NCBI GenBank assembly: GCA_008360955.1
Contig: LUCM01002334.1
Span: 1 to 64,000 of the forward strand
From: Fasciolopsis buskii
Taxonomy: Eukaryota > Platyhelminthes > Trematoda > Plagiorchiida > Fasciolidae
Direction of reading: 5' to 3'
DNA: 64,000 bases
Part shown: one piece after another, positions 62,481 to 64,000 of the stretch
Layout of the letters: each line of letters begins with the position of its first letter
Position numbering within the stretch: the first letter of the stretch is position 1
Position numbers and translations under genes: made by a program
Notes under the pieces: generated by a model
Seen by the model: the letters and a program-made list of their open reading frames with translations, nothing else
The model's database searches: none
Told to the model about the DNA's origin: nothing

Positions 62481-63981
62481 GTATGTGGCAACTTTTACAT
62501 AATTCGGGTTCTTGTTATTTGTCAATGATGCGATTTTGGACGTCCATATCCTGATTTTCCCCAATTGTTTGGAACATTTATTGCAGAATAATGTTTTTCA
62601 TCACATTTAACATGTAACCATTCAAGAAACGAATCCCACATTGGGCCTCTCTCGTTAATAAAAGAGCCAATAATTCTGGTGTTCCTTCGGCTAAGTTTTT
62701 CCGAAACATTTCACAAGCACCTGAACAAAAGATCAAAGTTTCCCGAATATCACAACAATCTTCAATTTTGCCACCATCTGTTGGCGAAAATTGTGCCTCT
62801 TAGTACCTCACTTCCTCACTGGCACTAATGGTTTTTTCACGATTGATTGTCTGCTGAGAAGAGTCACAGTAGTTCCTTCTAGGCCTTGAATTTCTCGGCA
62901 TGTGTCGGTTCATAAGGCACAGGAACGCACTGGCTGCCCGTAGCTCATACTCGTACCCTCCATTTACCGAGTGAATGGTTCCTATGAAACCTCCATAACT
63001 GCTGCTTTCTCGTGGACCAAGTCTCGTTCCCTGGTACAGGGTGACAAAAAAGCTTCTCGGGTTGTTATTGTGAGATGCTGAGTCCATTTTATTCACGGCC
63101 AAATACCATTTCGGAAGTTGTTGTCCGCAACCCGAGAAACCGACAGATAGCAAACAGTTTTGCCCCCCACGGGATGTCAGATGTGGCTCATATAATCAAT
63201 TACACAAGAAAATAAAATAAAGAACCACCGTACGCCGAGCGTGAACATTGCAGTATAGACTACCTATTATCTTTCACTGGAAGCAATGGTAACGCACAAA
63301 TCTCCATAATTGGACCAATAAGGTAAATTGGACACTAGGTGATCAAAAGACAAATGACAAAGTACGACGCGTTTACATGCCTATGAATCGACCCAGTGAT
63401 AGCGTTCATAGGTTCTATTGCGTTTAATGGGACCGGACGGGAGAATATTTAACTCTTGATTTCATTGTTAATGCTGCTTTTGGCATTATCCTTTGACTTG
63501 AATCACAAGAGTTGCGCGTGGACGATTAGTCCACCTAGGATTGATGACGCCCACTGACTAACTGATGTAAAAACTTTTGCGAATCACCATTGTTTTTCAA
63601 ATGGACTTATCCACACACACCTTTTGATTCGAATGAAATTGTTGCGCCAAAATCACTTTCGGAGTTTACGACTATAGAGACGACTGACTGGGGAAATATC
63701 GGATATACCTACCTGACCGATGAACGGCAATCTCGATAAACCCGTTCGTGTGTTTGCGGGGGAATTTCGTTCTTTATCCCAGCCCTTCCACTAAATCTCG
63801 ATCACAAGGCGTGTCACCGGTAATATTCTCAGACCAAAAATGGTACACTTTGTCTCAAGTTCTCGTTTCATTGATGTCACTGACAGTTGTTGCTGTATCC
63901 ATTATTATTCCTGTACTTGTTCGACTTCATCAATTTTATTAGATGACCTTAGATATCTCAAATATCTTCAGTTTTCTAAAC
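62347..63981. repeat. Duplicated block, second copy (matches 56194-57834)
   Basis: Direct, near-identical copy 6153 bp downstream of the source. Similarity fades in the last 20 bases of the window, so the 3' breakpoint is probably near 63981. The 5' breakpoint is at GAATTTTGG. Confidence 0.92.
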
Positions 63982-64000
63982 GGTATTCGAATTAAACAGA

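Noticed and set aside
1..64000. CRISPR arrays, rRNA genes, operons
   Set aside because: No regularly spaced repeats, no rRNA-like sequence, and gene structure is eukaryotic.

Overview
The window looks like nuclear DNA of a parasitic flatworm, most likely a trematode. The evidence is long introns, one animal-type housekeeping gene split into many small phase-matched exons, and a flatworm-like mixture of decayed RTE-like LINEs, a Mag-like Gypsy element, Penelope-like elements with GIY-YIG domains, CR1/Jockey-like endonuclease fragments and tRNA-derived SINEs. One of the SINE families carries a hammerhead-like fold. There is no bacterial or viral gene organisation. Species cannot be fixed by eye.

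The only cellular gene I can support is a plus-strand ortholog of VPS8, the CORVET tethering-complex subunit. Sixteen exons (3216 to 58273) join with matching reading phase at every junction and give about 1065 codons. They correspond to the C-terminal two thirds of animal VPS8 and end in a RING finger that is split between the last two exons. The N-terminal beta-propeller half must lie upstream of the window. A candidate terminal exon (59994-60169) is less certain.

Layout. 1-3215: no recognised gene. 3216-9701: VPS8 exons 1-4, an (AT)n tract and an inverted pair of hammerhead-SINE relics. 9702-18577: a large intron with a CR1-like endonuclease relic and a Penelope-like element split by another CR1-like fragment. 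18578-25767: exon 5, a SINE, an RTE LINE (A) with a nested LINE tail, and a Gypsy reverse-transcriptase relic. 25768-34285: exons 6-9 and LINE/Penelope fragments. 34286-40760: a minus-strand Mag-like Gypsy element carrying a SINE. 40761-49348: exons 10-13, a second copy (B) of the LINE block and a Gypsy integrase relic. 49349-56004: exon 14 and a third RTE LINE (C). 56005-60169: the RING exons and possible gene end. 62347-63981: a near-identical copy of half of the RING exon plus its intron.

The coding gene is thus about 3.2 kb of exon inside more than 55 kb, and the mobile elements sit almost entirely in its introns. The most notable observations are two recent-looking direct duplications (3.35 kb and 1.64 kb), a dense patch of small indels confined to one copy of the first, nested and chimeric LINE structures, and the hammerhead-like SINE relics. 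I found no convincing new cellular system; several of the oddities could be assembly artefacts and are marked as such.
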